From Bacteroidales bacterium (lineage in GTDB: Bacteria; Bacteroidota; Bacteroidia; Bacteroidales; UBA932), in NCBI GenBank assembly GCA_020026275.1, contig JAHHQQ010000021.1:1-31508 (forward strand): a stretch of DNA of 31,508 nucleotides, written 5' to 3'. The notes below the pieces were generated by a model, which saw only the letters and a list, made by a program, of their open reading frames with translations, was not told the DNA's origin and searched no databases. Below are positions 17,901-24,003 of the stretch, in pieces. The position numbers were made by a program, and so were the translations under genes. Position 1 is the first letter of the stretch. Each line of letters starts with the position of its first letter.

Positions 17901-18107
17901 AGGCTGGCAGATATGGAATTGGGATACACATTCCCTCAAAAGATGATAGAAAAAATAGGCATGAAGGGATTGAGAATCTATCTTTTAGCCAATAACGTGG
18001 CCTTGTTCTCGCCTTGGAAACTGTGGGATCCTGAAACTGCATCTAATAATGGTCGCAGGTATCCATTGCCTCGAAAGATCAATATCGGTATCAGAACTTC
18101 GTTTTAA
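14937..18107 (+). CDS. SusC/RagA family TonB-linked outer-membrane transporter
   Basis: A 1056-residue outer-membrane beta-barrel that imports oligosaccharides or peptides using TonB energy, working with its SusD partner. An unusually long basic N-region precedes the hydrophobic signal (about residues 20-38), with cleavage likely after ARA. A carboxypeptidase-D regulatory-like domain covers about 56-127 (GTISDAQGQPLPGVAVLVKG ... SIGY). The SusC signature and plug follow (ELEETVVVGMG; LILVDGVER; LKDASATAVYGVRAANGVVL). The barrel ends at PRKINIGIRTSF. No secretin/TonB N-terminal (STN) domain is present, so direct signalling to an anti-sigma factor is not expected. It is the first gene of a four-gene block, 15 bases before susD. 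The substrate cannot be inferred from sequence. Confidence 0.95.
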   Translation: MKKKKANLLFAPPIINGGKYLVSIALLTVLGVYPPLARATELPVNVETVFQQKDGTVRGTISDAQGQPLPGVAVLVKGSSRGVTSDINGYYIIDASKGDVLLFTSIGYSDYEVTVKNQSSLNVVLQEAVTELEETVVVGMGHQRKASVVGSISSVKVDALRVPQRNLTNALSGKMAGTVVVQRSGEPGQDNADFWIRGISTFGSNQRPLILVDGVERSMSDLSIEEVESISILKDASATAVYGVRAANGVVLITTRKGVAQKTTIEVKLESGVSDVPNLPKLLDGANYARLYNEAAGYENYSEEYIQNLENHSNTFLYPNVNWVDQLFNKFSNNTNASINIRGGGQTARYFINASFIQDNGNLKNSRENEYKSNINLRRYNFRSNIDLTLSKSTILNIEIGANMTDMHSPGVGNEWLYGMYYTPAEMLFHYSFMSTPLSCPVRVPIGRKEEGDYIWGWGAPAQIGEVNPAERLFGSGYDKTFRSQIMSQIILKQDLSMLTKGLEFTAAYSFDAYNNTIQNRRRKSTTWAIQGVNDDTGDFEVKEISKGNEYLGYGHSTSSNRAQELKLQLNYNRVFKENHRVGAMFMYYQRDFVNSTAGSSITSLPYRKQGLALRATYSYADRYMIEYNMGYNGSENFPKGQRFGIFPAIALGYMVSNEPWWKVDFINVLKIRGSIGLVGSESLPGGNRFAYLSTYGGGLGSYAFGPNGEWINGVGEDQEGIADLTWEKGLKKNIGFESKWFGSRFSLEMDYFHERRYDILIQRQSIPSIAGLNKSPYANMGVMTNQGVEASLEFADKIGDFGYRLYGNFTYNHNKVLEQDEPFGTVENRRHTGHRYGQQFGLVALGLFADEQDIADSPEQMFGEVRPGDVKYLDYNKDGVVDINDQCAIGYSSIPEINYGFGGQVSWKGIDFGIFFRGQAHASYGLGGPTFIPFTEGVGKNNLYEKALDRWTEENPNPNAFYPRMTNGRNTNNWQQSTRTLYSGDLLRLADMELGYTFPQKMIEKIGMKGLRIYLLANNVALFSPWKLWDPETASNNGRRYPLPRKINIGIRTSF

Positions 18108-18122
18108 TTGATTGAAAAGAAT

Positions 18123-20093
18123 ATGAAAAAATATTTATTGATTTTATTTTCGTTTGCTCTGCTATTTTCCAGCTGTGATTTTCTTGACAAGCAGCCGGAT
18201 GATATGAAAACAGATGATATAGTGTGGAGCTCCCGTACTGAAGTGGAGGGCTATCTGGCCAATTGCTATGCCAAGATACCAGTTCACAATCTTCATCAGG
18301 ATGATCCGTGGTTGGGACTTTCAGATGAATGTGATATTCCATGGAGCGTTTATCTGACATTCGGTATCAATCTTGGAAACTGGAATCCTTCCAGCCGATT
18401 TTATTATAAGTATGCAGATTGGTACAAAGCAATTCGTGCAACTTTCCGTTTCGAAAATAATGTGGACCGTTGTAGGGAACTTTCCGATTCTTATAAAACC
18501 CGATATAAGGCAGAGGTGAAATTTTTGCGTGGTTACTATTATTATCTGTTGCTTCGTCAGTATGGTCCTGTTGTCCTTGTCAAGGAGGAAATGCCGAACA
18601 ATGCAGATTTTGCAGGAATGCCACGTAATACATATGATCAATGTGTAGAATATATCTGCACTATGATGGATGAAGCGGCGGAAGATCTTCCTTGGCATTG
18701 GATGGATGATACCAATAATCTGGGCCGGCCGACAAAAATGGCTTGTCTTGCTGTCAAGGCAGTTGTCTTGAACCTGGCGGCTTCTCCACAATTCAATGGA
18801 AATACAATGTATGCGGATTTTAAAAATCCCGATGGAACCCAACTGGTAAGTCAGACCTATAGTGAAGAGAAATGGAAAGCGGCGGCAAAGGCAGCTAAAG
18901 AGGTGATAGATCATGCAGAAGAAGCACATGTACATTTATATAAAAATAATGTAGATGGTAACACAGAGGAGAAGTTCAATCCATATAAATCTTGCGTGGA
19001 TGTACATCTCAAAGCGTGGAATCCAGAAATCATTTGGGCTCGTATTTATTCCGGTTCAACAGAAGCCTGGATGATTCATACAGCTCCGGGACCTAAAAAT
19101 TTGGGAGGTGTAGGGGTTACGCTTCGTCTGCTGGATGCATTCTTGATGAAAAATGGCAAACCGATTGAAGACCCTTCTTCAGGCTATGTAGAAAAAGGCT
19201 GGGCGACGAATCCTGCCGATACTTGGAATCCGAACAAGCGTGATATTTCCACAGAAGCGGGCAAGAAAGGAATGATTGACGATATTCGCAACTGTACTGC
19301 TTATGGTCATTGGGCTGGTGAATGGAATATGTTTGCTAATCGTGAACCTCGTTTCTATGCTTCCGTTTTATATAACAAACGAGTCATCCCATGTCTTCCG
19401 AATGATGCGGCCAAGCGTAACTATCATAATTCAGAAGGTCAGAAAGATGGGCTCGGTCGTGTTGAATTGTATTATGGTGGTGTTTCTCGTGGAAGTGGTT
19501 CTTATACCTTCTTCCCTCAGACCGGAGTGCTTGCCTTCAAGCGAAATGATCCGATGGCCGATATGTTTGACCGTAAATTCCCACAGAAATACAACAGCAC
19601 CTATATTCGTTATGCAGAAATTCTGTTGGATTATATAGAAGCGTTGAATGAATATGATCCTGCAAATCCGGATATCAAGTTTTATTGGGACCAGATTCGT
19701 GAGCGTGCCGGTGTGCCTTCTGCATTTGAAGCTACTCCTGAAATTAAAGGAAACCAGGAACAGCAGCGTGAAATGATTATCCGTGAGCGTCAGATCGAAC
19801 TGAACATGGAAGGAGACCGTTATTTTACAACACGTCGCCGTTTGCTTGCATTGACTCCTGACCAGGGAGGTGAAAAAGACGACAGAAAATATGGAGATGG
19901 TGGTCGTGTCTGGGGATTCAACCGCAATGGGGGAGATCCGAAGACCAACAATTTTGCATATGAGGGCTTTTATGAAAGAACGGCAATCGAAACCCGTGTG
20001 TTCAGAAAAGAATACCTTCTTTTCCCGATTCCTCAGGAAGAAATTGACAAGAGCAACGCATTGGTTCAAAATCCATTCTGGGGTAATAATTAA
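18123..20093 (+). CDS. SusD/RagB family outer-membrane glycan-binding lipoprotein
   Basis: A 656-residue surface lipoprotein that acts as the lid and substrate-binding partner of SusC. The signal peptide ends in the lipobox FSSC (Cys18), followed by DFLDK, the acidic surface-export context typical of SusD proteins. The helical repeat core includes YKAIRATFRFENNVDRC and AEVKFLRGYYYYLLL, and the C-terminal part has RERQIELNMEGDRYF and the end FPIPQEEIDKSN ... QNPFW, all family hallmarks. At over 650 residues it is longer than many SusDs, suggesting extra loops. The frame is open back to the susC stop with a TTG, but the ATG at 18123 gives a proper lipoprotein signal. Confidence 0.95.
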   Translation: MKKYLLILFSFALLFSSCDFLDKQPDDMKTDDIVWSSRTEVEGYLANCYAKIPVHNLHQDDPWLGLSDECDIPWSVYLTFGINLGNWNPSSRFYYKYADWYKAIRATFRFENNVDRCRELSDSYKTRYKAEVKFLRGYYYYLLLRQYGPVVLVKEEMPNNADFAGMPRNTYDQCVEYICTMMDEAAEDLPWHWMDDTNNLGRPTKMACLAVKAVVLNLAASPQFNGNTMYADFKNPDGTQLVSQTYSEEKWKAAAKAAKEVIDHAEEAHVHLYKNNVDGNTEEKFNPYKSCVDVHLKAWNPEIIWARIYSGSTEAWMIHTAPGPKNLGGVGVTLRLLDAFLMKNGKPIEDPSSGYVEKGWATNPADTWNPNKRDISTEAGKKGMIDDIRNCTAYGHWAGEWNMFANREPRFYASVLYNKRVIPCLPNDAAKRNYHNSEGQKDGLGRVELYYGGVSRGSGSYTFFPQTGVLAFKRNDPMADMFDRKFPQKYNSTYIRYAEILLDYIEALNEYDPANPDIKFYWDQIRERAGVPSAFEATPEIKGNQEQQREMIIRERQIELNMEGDRYFTTRRRLLALTPDQGGEKDDRKYGDGGRVWGFNRNGGDPKTNNFAYEGFYERTAIETRVFRKEYLLFPIPQEEIDKSNALVQNPFWGNN

Positions 20094-20107
20094 TTTAAAA
20101 TTTTCAG

Positions 20108-21070
20108 ATGATGAAAAAAGCAAAATATGTGCTCGGCATTGTTTTGAGCCTTTTCCTGTTCAATGCCTGTGATAATTATGCCGAGTTTGAAACAGAAGTA
20201 CCTGTTAATCCCGTGGTCGCTCCTGTAAGAGGGGCTTGGGCTCAGGATGGCAATGGAACAATGCTTGAGGGAATGATTGACCAGGAAGCGAGAACCATTG
20301 TGTTCAGTCTTTATACACTGCCGGACCTTACGATGGTCAAGGTCAAGCTGGATATTCCGAAACGTTGTGAGCTGGTGAGTCCGAAGACTCCGGAATGTAT
20401 TATAGACTTGTCAAAAGGGGCGAAAGTAATTGTTGAGGTCAATGGAGAGGAAATCTCATATGATGTGACTGCAAAGTTGGCTGCTTTCCGTGATTTCGAT
20501 GTCTCCGGCATAAAATTATACAGGTGCCAGAATGATTGCGAAGAGAAATGGAACAAGGAAGCGAATATTAAATTTGAATTCCTGATTGATGGAAAATTCA
20601 TGTCCGGTCCAGGAAAATATACCGAAGTGGGTTATGGCAATTATCAAGTGTCAAAATGTCCTGACATCAATTCGGAGGATTACAAGAACGATTGGGCAAC
20701 CGTCACAATGGATTTTGGAGAAGCGATCTATCTTCATAAAATTACATTCCATCCTTATTGGAATGTAGGGTCGGACCCTCATTCTGTCATCAAATATGAT
20801 ATGTATGCATATGCAGGTGTAGGAGAGCCTGATAAATCTGGGGATTGGAGCCAGTGGACCAAGATAGGTTCTTTTGACTATAACAAGACTCCGACTGTAT
20901 GGCCGAATGGTGATTCAGTGGTTTGTGATAAAGACAGTGTTCCGAAAGCTCGTTATTACCGTCTCCGTTTCATCGAGAACTGGAAGAAAGGTCATCCAGA
21001 AACAGGTTGGGGAGTCCCGGGTGTTTACGCATATTGCGAAATGCAGGTATCTATGTATAATAAGCGATAG
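20108..21070 (+). CDS. surface lipoprotein with Ig-like and discoidin (F5/8 C)-like domains, SusE position
   Basis: A 320-residue lipoprotein with lipobox LFNAC (Cys21) followed by DNYAEFE. Residues about 45-140 look like an Ig-like beta domain of the DUF5018-type found in Bacteroidota surface proteins (EGMIDQEARTIVFSLY; KGAKVIVEVNGEEISYDV). Residues about 150-318 look like a discoidin/F5-8 type C beta-sandwich: WATVTMDFGEAIYLHKITF, a region with GDWSQWTKIGSFD, then ARYYRLRFIENW and YCEMQVSMY. Such modules usually bind carbohydrate. It occupies the place of SusE/SusF after susD, with a 14-base gap, so an accessory glycan-binding role is likely. The domain names are from recognisable pattern only. 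A second Met (residue 2) could be the true start. Confidence 0.72.
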   Translation: MMKKAKYVLGIVLSLFLFNACDNYAEFETEVPVNPVVAPVRGAWAQDGNGTMLEGMIDQEARTIVFSLYTLPDLTMVKVKLDIPKRCELVSPKTPECIIDLSKGAKVIVEVNGEEISYDVTAKLAAFRDFDVSGIKLYRCQNDCEEKWNKEANIKFEFLIDGKFMSGPGKYTEVGYGNYQVSKCPDINSEDYKNDWATVTMDFGEAIYLHKITFHPYWNVGSDPHSVIKYDMYAYAGVGEPDKSGDWSQWTKIGSFDYNKTPTVWPNGDSVVCDKDSVPKARYYRLRFIENWKKGHPETGWGVPGVYAYCEMQVSMYNKR

Positions 21071-21097
21071 CAGAGAATAGTTGGAAATTGTTTTTGG

Positions 21098-21136
21098 CTG
21101 ACCGGAGGATAATGGTTGCTGTTATTTCCCGGTCAG
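21098..21136 (+). repeat. inverted repeat in the gap before the DUF4855 gene
   Basis: CTGACCGG (21098-21105) and CCGGTCAG (21129-21136) form an 8-bp perfect stem around a 23-base loop, in the 96-base gap between the surface lipoprotein and the DUF4855 gene. There is no T-tract after it, so it is not a normal terminator. It may be an RNA stability or processing hairpin setting relative expression within the operon. Confidence 0.45.
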
Positions 21137-21166
21137 TCATTTCATTATAGAATAGGTTGTTGCAGA

Positions 21167-22384
21167 ATGAAGAGATTTTTGAAAATTGCAGGTTTGCTGA
21201 TAATGGCATTGTTGGTTTTTGCCATGTGTGGAGAAAAGACATTCCAGCCGGGGGATCATGGAGGAGGTGGAAAAGTTCCTCCGGTAAAGCCGAAACCAAA
21301 GCCCCAAACGGAATATGAATGGGAGAAGAATAGAAAAGAATTGCTGAAAAATACCGATATGGTTCTGATTTATGGTGGAGGTCATCATCGTTCTACTTTT
21401 GAGTGGAATGAGGACAGACTACGTCCATATGTGGTTTATCAGGATGAGAGTGATAATTTGCATTGGATGTTTGATGCTTTCTTGATGATTGAATTTAGGG
21501 ATAAGGATTATCAATATTGTTCCGGATTTGGTCTGAAATCAGCAGACAAGAAAGATTGGATCGCTCTTGTGGATTATTATTTTTCCAGAAAAAATCAATT
21601 GGGCGCATTGGACAAGTTGATAGATGAGAATATCGCTACAATTGGAGATCCGGCATATAAGCATCAGATTGTCGTTACACTTCCAGAACCAATTGTTTAT
21701 CAGGATGCCAACAACAAGAATAGTTCCACTACATATTGGGGAAGTATAATTGACGGTAAGACACTCGACTTTTCTCGGGATGTGGATCGTATAGCGGCAT
21801 GCAAGTGGTACATTGATTATGTACGTAAAAAATTCAATGAGGCTGCTTTCAAGCATCTCGATTTGGCAGGGTTCTATTGGGTTGCAGAAACGGCTCAGGA
21901 TTCTCGCACTATTTTGAAGCAGATTGGCAGTTATTTGAACTCGATGCATTATAGTTTCAATTGGATACCATATTATAATTCAGATGGACACTCTGCTTGG
22001 GATATACTGGGTTTCAATTATGCATATTATCAGCCGAACCACTTCTTTACGGCAAGCATTCCTGATTCCAGATTGGAGGAAGCGTGCAAAGAAGCGAAGC
22101 AATATAAAATGAATATGGAAATGGAATTCGATGGTCGTGTGCTGAGTTATTATTCGGACAATATTGTAAGTCCGCAACATCCAAGAGGGGTATTTACAGA
22201 GCGTTTGTATTCATATATGAATTCCTTTACCCGAAATGGTATCCATTTGAAGCCTTTGGCTTATTATGAGGGAGGTGGCGCACTTTACAATATGGCTCAT
22301 GCTACTGATGTTCGTGACCGAAGATTGTATCATGATTTCTGTAAATTCGTTACGGAACGTCCTTGCAGACAGATTGAACAGTAA
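21167..22384 (+). CDS. DUF4855 family lipoprotein, candidate (beta/alpha)8-barrel glycan-active protein
   Basis: A 405-residue lipoprotein: signal peptide with lipobox VFAMC (Cys21), then a Gly- and Pro/Lys-rich linker (residues 25-48), then one domain. Signature segments of DUF4855 are clear: RPYVVYQDESDNLHWMFDAF, LAGFYWVAET, WIPYYNSDG, YAYYQPNHFF and MNMEMEFDG. Strands can be ordered as a barrel: 66-72, 104-110, 168-175, 234-241, 264-270, 281-290, 315-321, 361-368. This places E241 at the end of strand 4 and E318/E320 at strand 7. The family has no function I can name; its place as last gene of a SusC/D block suggests it binds or cleaves the imported glycan at the cell surface. The ATG at 21167 is chosen because it starts the lipoprotein signal; an upstream in-frame start would add 17 unlikely residues. 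Confidence 0.85.
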   Translation: MKRFLKIAGLLIMALLVFAMCGEKTFQPGDHGGGGKVPPVKPKPKPQTEYEWEKNRKELLKNTDMVLIYGGGHHRSTFEWNEDRLRPYVVYQDESDNLHWMFDAFLMIEFRDKDYQYCSGFGLKSADKKDWIALVDYYFSRKNQLGALDKLIDENIATIGDPAYKHQIVVTLPEPIVYQDANNKNSSTTYWGSIIDGKTLDFSRDVDRIAACKWYIDYVRKKFNEAAFKHLDLAGFYWVAETAQDSRTILKQIGSYLNSMHYSFNWIPYYNSDGHSAWDILGFNYAYYQPNHFFTASIPDSRLEEACKEAKQYKMNMEMEFDGRVLSYYSDNIVSPQHPRGVFTERLYSYMNSFTRNGIHLKPLAYYEGGGALYNMAHATDVRDRRLYHDFCKFVTERPCRQIEQ

Positions 22385-22422
22385 GCAGAAAGCTCCATCC
22401 GATTCGGATGGAGCTTTCTGCT
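22384..22422. repeat. 18-bp perfect hairpin at the end of the SusC/D operon
   Basis: The stem (22384-22401 with 22405-22422) is perfect, closes a 3-base loop and begins at the last base of the DUF4855 stop codon. On the plus strand it is followed by an A-run rather than T, so it is not a canonical intrinsic terminator; it may protect the mRNA 3' end or act with the next hairpin. Confidence 0.75.
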
Positions 22423-22433
22423 TGCTGCAAAAA

Positions 22434-22459
22434 AAAAGAGTTGGAAAACCAACTCTTTT
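22434..22459 (-). terminator. intrinsic terminator of tRNA-Glu/rpsT
   Basis: An 11-bp stem (22434-22444 with 22449-22459, arm AAAAGAGTTGG) with an AAAA loop on the plus strand. Read leftwards it follows rpsT by 22 bases and ends in an uninterrupted run of T. Read rightwards the T residues belong to the stem arm, so it may also help stop transcription from the SusC/D operon. Confidence 0.88.
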
Positions 22460-22481
22460 ATACTTTCGCCACAAAATGAAC

Positions 22482-22736
22482 TTATGAAAGTTTGTTAATG
22501 TGGAGAGCAATGCTGCTCTTGAGGTTAGATGCCTTGTTTTTGTGGATGACACCTATTTTTGCGAGCTTGTCAATCATCTTGTATACCTTAGGAGCATTCT
22601 GCTCGGCCTCATTTTTGTCGGCAGTATTTCTGATTGCACGTATCGCGTTCCTCGTAGTTCTTGCATAATATCTATTATGCAATCTGTGCCTTTCGTTTTG
22701 GCGAATGCACTTCTCTGCAGATGCGTTGTTTGCCAT
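22482..22736 (-). CDS. rpsT: 30S ribosomal protein S20
   Basis: An 84-residue basic protein that binds 16S rRNA early in small-subunit assembly. The start MANNASAEKCIRQNERHRLHN followed by RTTRNAIRAIRNTAD matches the family, and the C-terminal KNKASNLKSSIALHINKL is the usual helix. Length is typical. It begins only 20 bases after the 3' end of tRNA-Glu on the same strand, with no promoter between, so the two are probably one transcript cut at the tRNA. Confidence 0.96.
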   Translation of the reverse strand: MANNASAEKCIRQNERHRLHNRYYARTTRNAIRAIRNTADKNEAEQNAPKVYKMIDKLAKIGVIHKNKASNLKSSIALHINKLS

Positions 22737-22756
22737 TGTTTTTATTTTTTAATATT

Positions 22757-22831
22757 TGGTAGTGGGTAGGAGAATCGAACTCCTATTGCAGGAATGAAAA
22801 TCCTGAGTACTAACCGTTATACGAACCCACC
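22757..22831 (-). tRNA. tRNA-Glu (anticodon TTC)
   Basis: On the minus strand a complete 75-base cloverleaf can be drawn, with the 3' CCA encoded. The acceptor GGTGGGT pairs with ACCCACT (first pair G-U), the anticodon arm CAGGA-TTTTCAT-TCCTG gives anticodon TTC for GAA/GAG glutamate, and the T-arm AGGAG-TTCGATT-CTCCT is standard. It is preceded by a consensus promoter and followed at once by rpsT. Confidence 0.97.
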
Positions 22832-22872
22832 ATAACCTTCAAGAACACTGTGTGTTTGTTTGATTAGGTTTG

Positions 22873-22903
22873 CAAAGATATATATTTTTTTTTTGCCTGC
22901 AAA
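22873..22903 (-). promoter_or_regulatory. Bacteroidota-type promoter for tRNA-Glu/rpsT
   Basis: On the minus strand TTTG (22900-22903) and TATCTTTG (22873-22880) are separated by exactly 19 bp, a full match to the primary promoter consensus and the same -7 octamer and spacing as the tRNA-Val promoter. The spacer is A-rich. The start of transcription should lie near 22867, giving a leader of about 35 bases. The promoter begins about a dozen bases after the DUF4837 stop codon. Confidence 0.85.
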
Positions 22904-22914
22904 CTTTTTTGAGA

Positions 22915-23925
22915 TTATTTCTCATTTTTTTTACCATCATTTTCCCATTCGAAGGAATATATGATAGATTCCACCTGTTTCAGGAACTGTCTCTTGTTGA
23001 ATTTCGGAGCATATACAAATCCCTCAACCACAATGATATCCTTGCTGTCTTTGCTATAGAAAGAATGGGATACGAAAGGACCTCCCATATAGTCATTCTG
23101 GACATTCCACAAACCTCTGGTTTCTGCAAAATTTCTTCCTTTGAATTTGATGAAGCTGACTTCGGGGGCTACGTAAGTACTGGTTGTCATCCAACTGTTG
23201 TCTCTCATGCCGGGAACATTCTTTTTCATGATTTCATTTCTGTGGCTGATGATGGCTTCTTCTGAAAAGATGTCCTCATTTTGATTTACAGGGTATTTAT
23301 AAATTAGAATGCATTGGGTGGAGTATTGTCTTTCATCTTCAATCCATATGAAATCTTCAGTCTTCTTTTTGAGCTTGTAGCCGACAGGAAAGTGAGGGGA
23401 GCCGCCGAACACTTCATTGACATGGACCGCCAAATCTTTTTCTTCATATTGGATGCAGTTGGCGATGACACGGTCTCTTTCGGCTTGTTCGAGGGTGCCG
23501 AGAATCAGTTTTTTGTTTTCTTCGAACAGTTTGAAAGCATTGTCTTTATTGATTGCATTGATCTGGATGACACATTGAGGGAATGCCCAAGCATTTTGGG
23601 TATAGATGACTTTTTCTTTCTGTACATCATTTTTGATATTGAAGATGAGAATGTTCCGATGTATCTTGAACATATCTGAGAATGCGCTCGGTGTCAGGTT
23701 GACAATCGAATAGAGGGGCTCTCTTTGTGGCAAAAACGGGCAGTCTGCACCCAATGTTTCTCTGACACTGTTGCCTAACTCATTTTCCCAGTTGTTGCGA
23801 TCCATCACAACAATTACTTCACCGGCTTTTCCACTGACGTTCGGAAGAAGGGTCTTGGTGCCTTTGCATCCGACCAGTGCGAGAAGAGTCATCAGAAGGG
23901 AGGAGATTTTGATTATCGTTTTCAT
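22915..23925 (-). CDS. DUF4837 family lipoprotein
   Basis: A 336-residue lipoprotein with signal peptide and lipobox ALVGC (Cys20), followed by KGTKTLLP. The sequence GEVIVVMDRNNWENELGNS near residue 35, PFLPQREPLYSIVNLTP near 63 and RGLWNVQNDYMGGPFVSHS near 277 are what I associate with DUF4837, a Bacteroidota family of unknown function. Lys-Gly after the Cys does not give the acidic surface-export context, so an inner-facing lipoprotein is likelier. It lies downstream of dxr and rseP on the same strand, with a 78-base gap containing its own possible -7 element. An envelope role is suggested only by location. Confidence 0.82.
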   Translation of the reverse strand: MKTIIKISSLLMTLLALVGCKGTKTLLPNVSGKAGEVIVVMDRNNWENELGNSVRETLGADCPFLPQREPLYSIVNLTPSAFSDMFKIHRNILIFNIKNDVQKEKVIYTQNAWAFPQCVIQINAINKDNAFKLFEENKKLILGTLEQAERDRVIANCIQYEEKDLAVHVNEVFGGSPHFPVGYKLKKKTEDFIWIEDERQYSTQCILIYKYPVNQNEDIFSEEAIISHRNEIMKKNVPGMRDNSWMTTSTYVAPEVSFIKFKGRNFAETRGLWNVQNDYMGGPFVSHSFYSKDSKDIIVVEGFVYAPKFNKRQFLKQVESIIYSFEWENDGKKNEK

Positions 23926-23982
23926 ATTCTGTAATGTTTATCTGTCTGACAGCGTTTGTGTCCGACTATATAGTGTAATAGT

Positions 23983-23990
23983 CAAATATA
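23983..23990 (-). promoter_or_regulatory. possible internal promoter for the DUF4837 gene
   Basis: The minus strand reads TATATTTG, a perfect TAnnTTTG -7 element, about 58 bases before the DUF4837 start. No good TTTG is found 19-21 bp upstream. An inverted repeat GACTAT / ATAGTC (23964-23969 and 23978-23983) overlaps the expected start site and could be a regulator site. Confidence 0.35.
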
Positions 23991-24003
23991 TAAAAATATA
24001 GCA

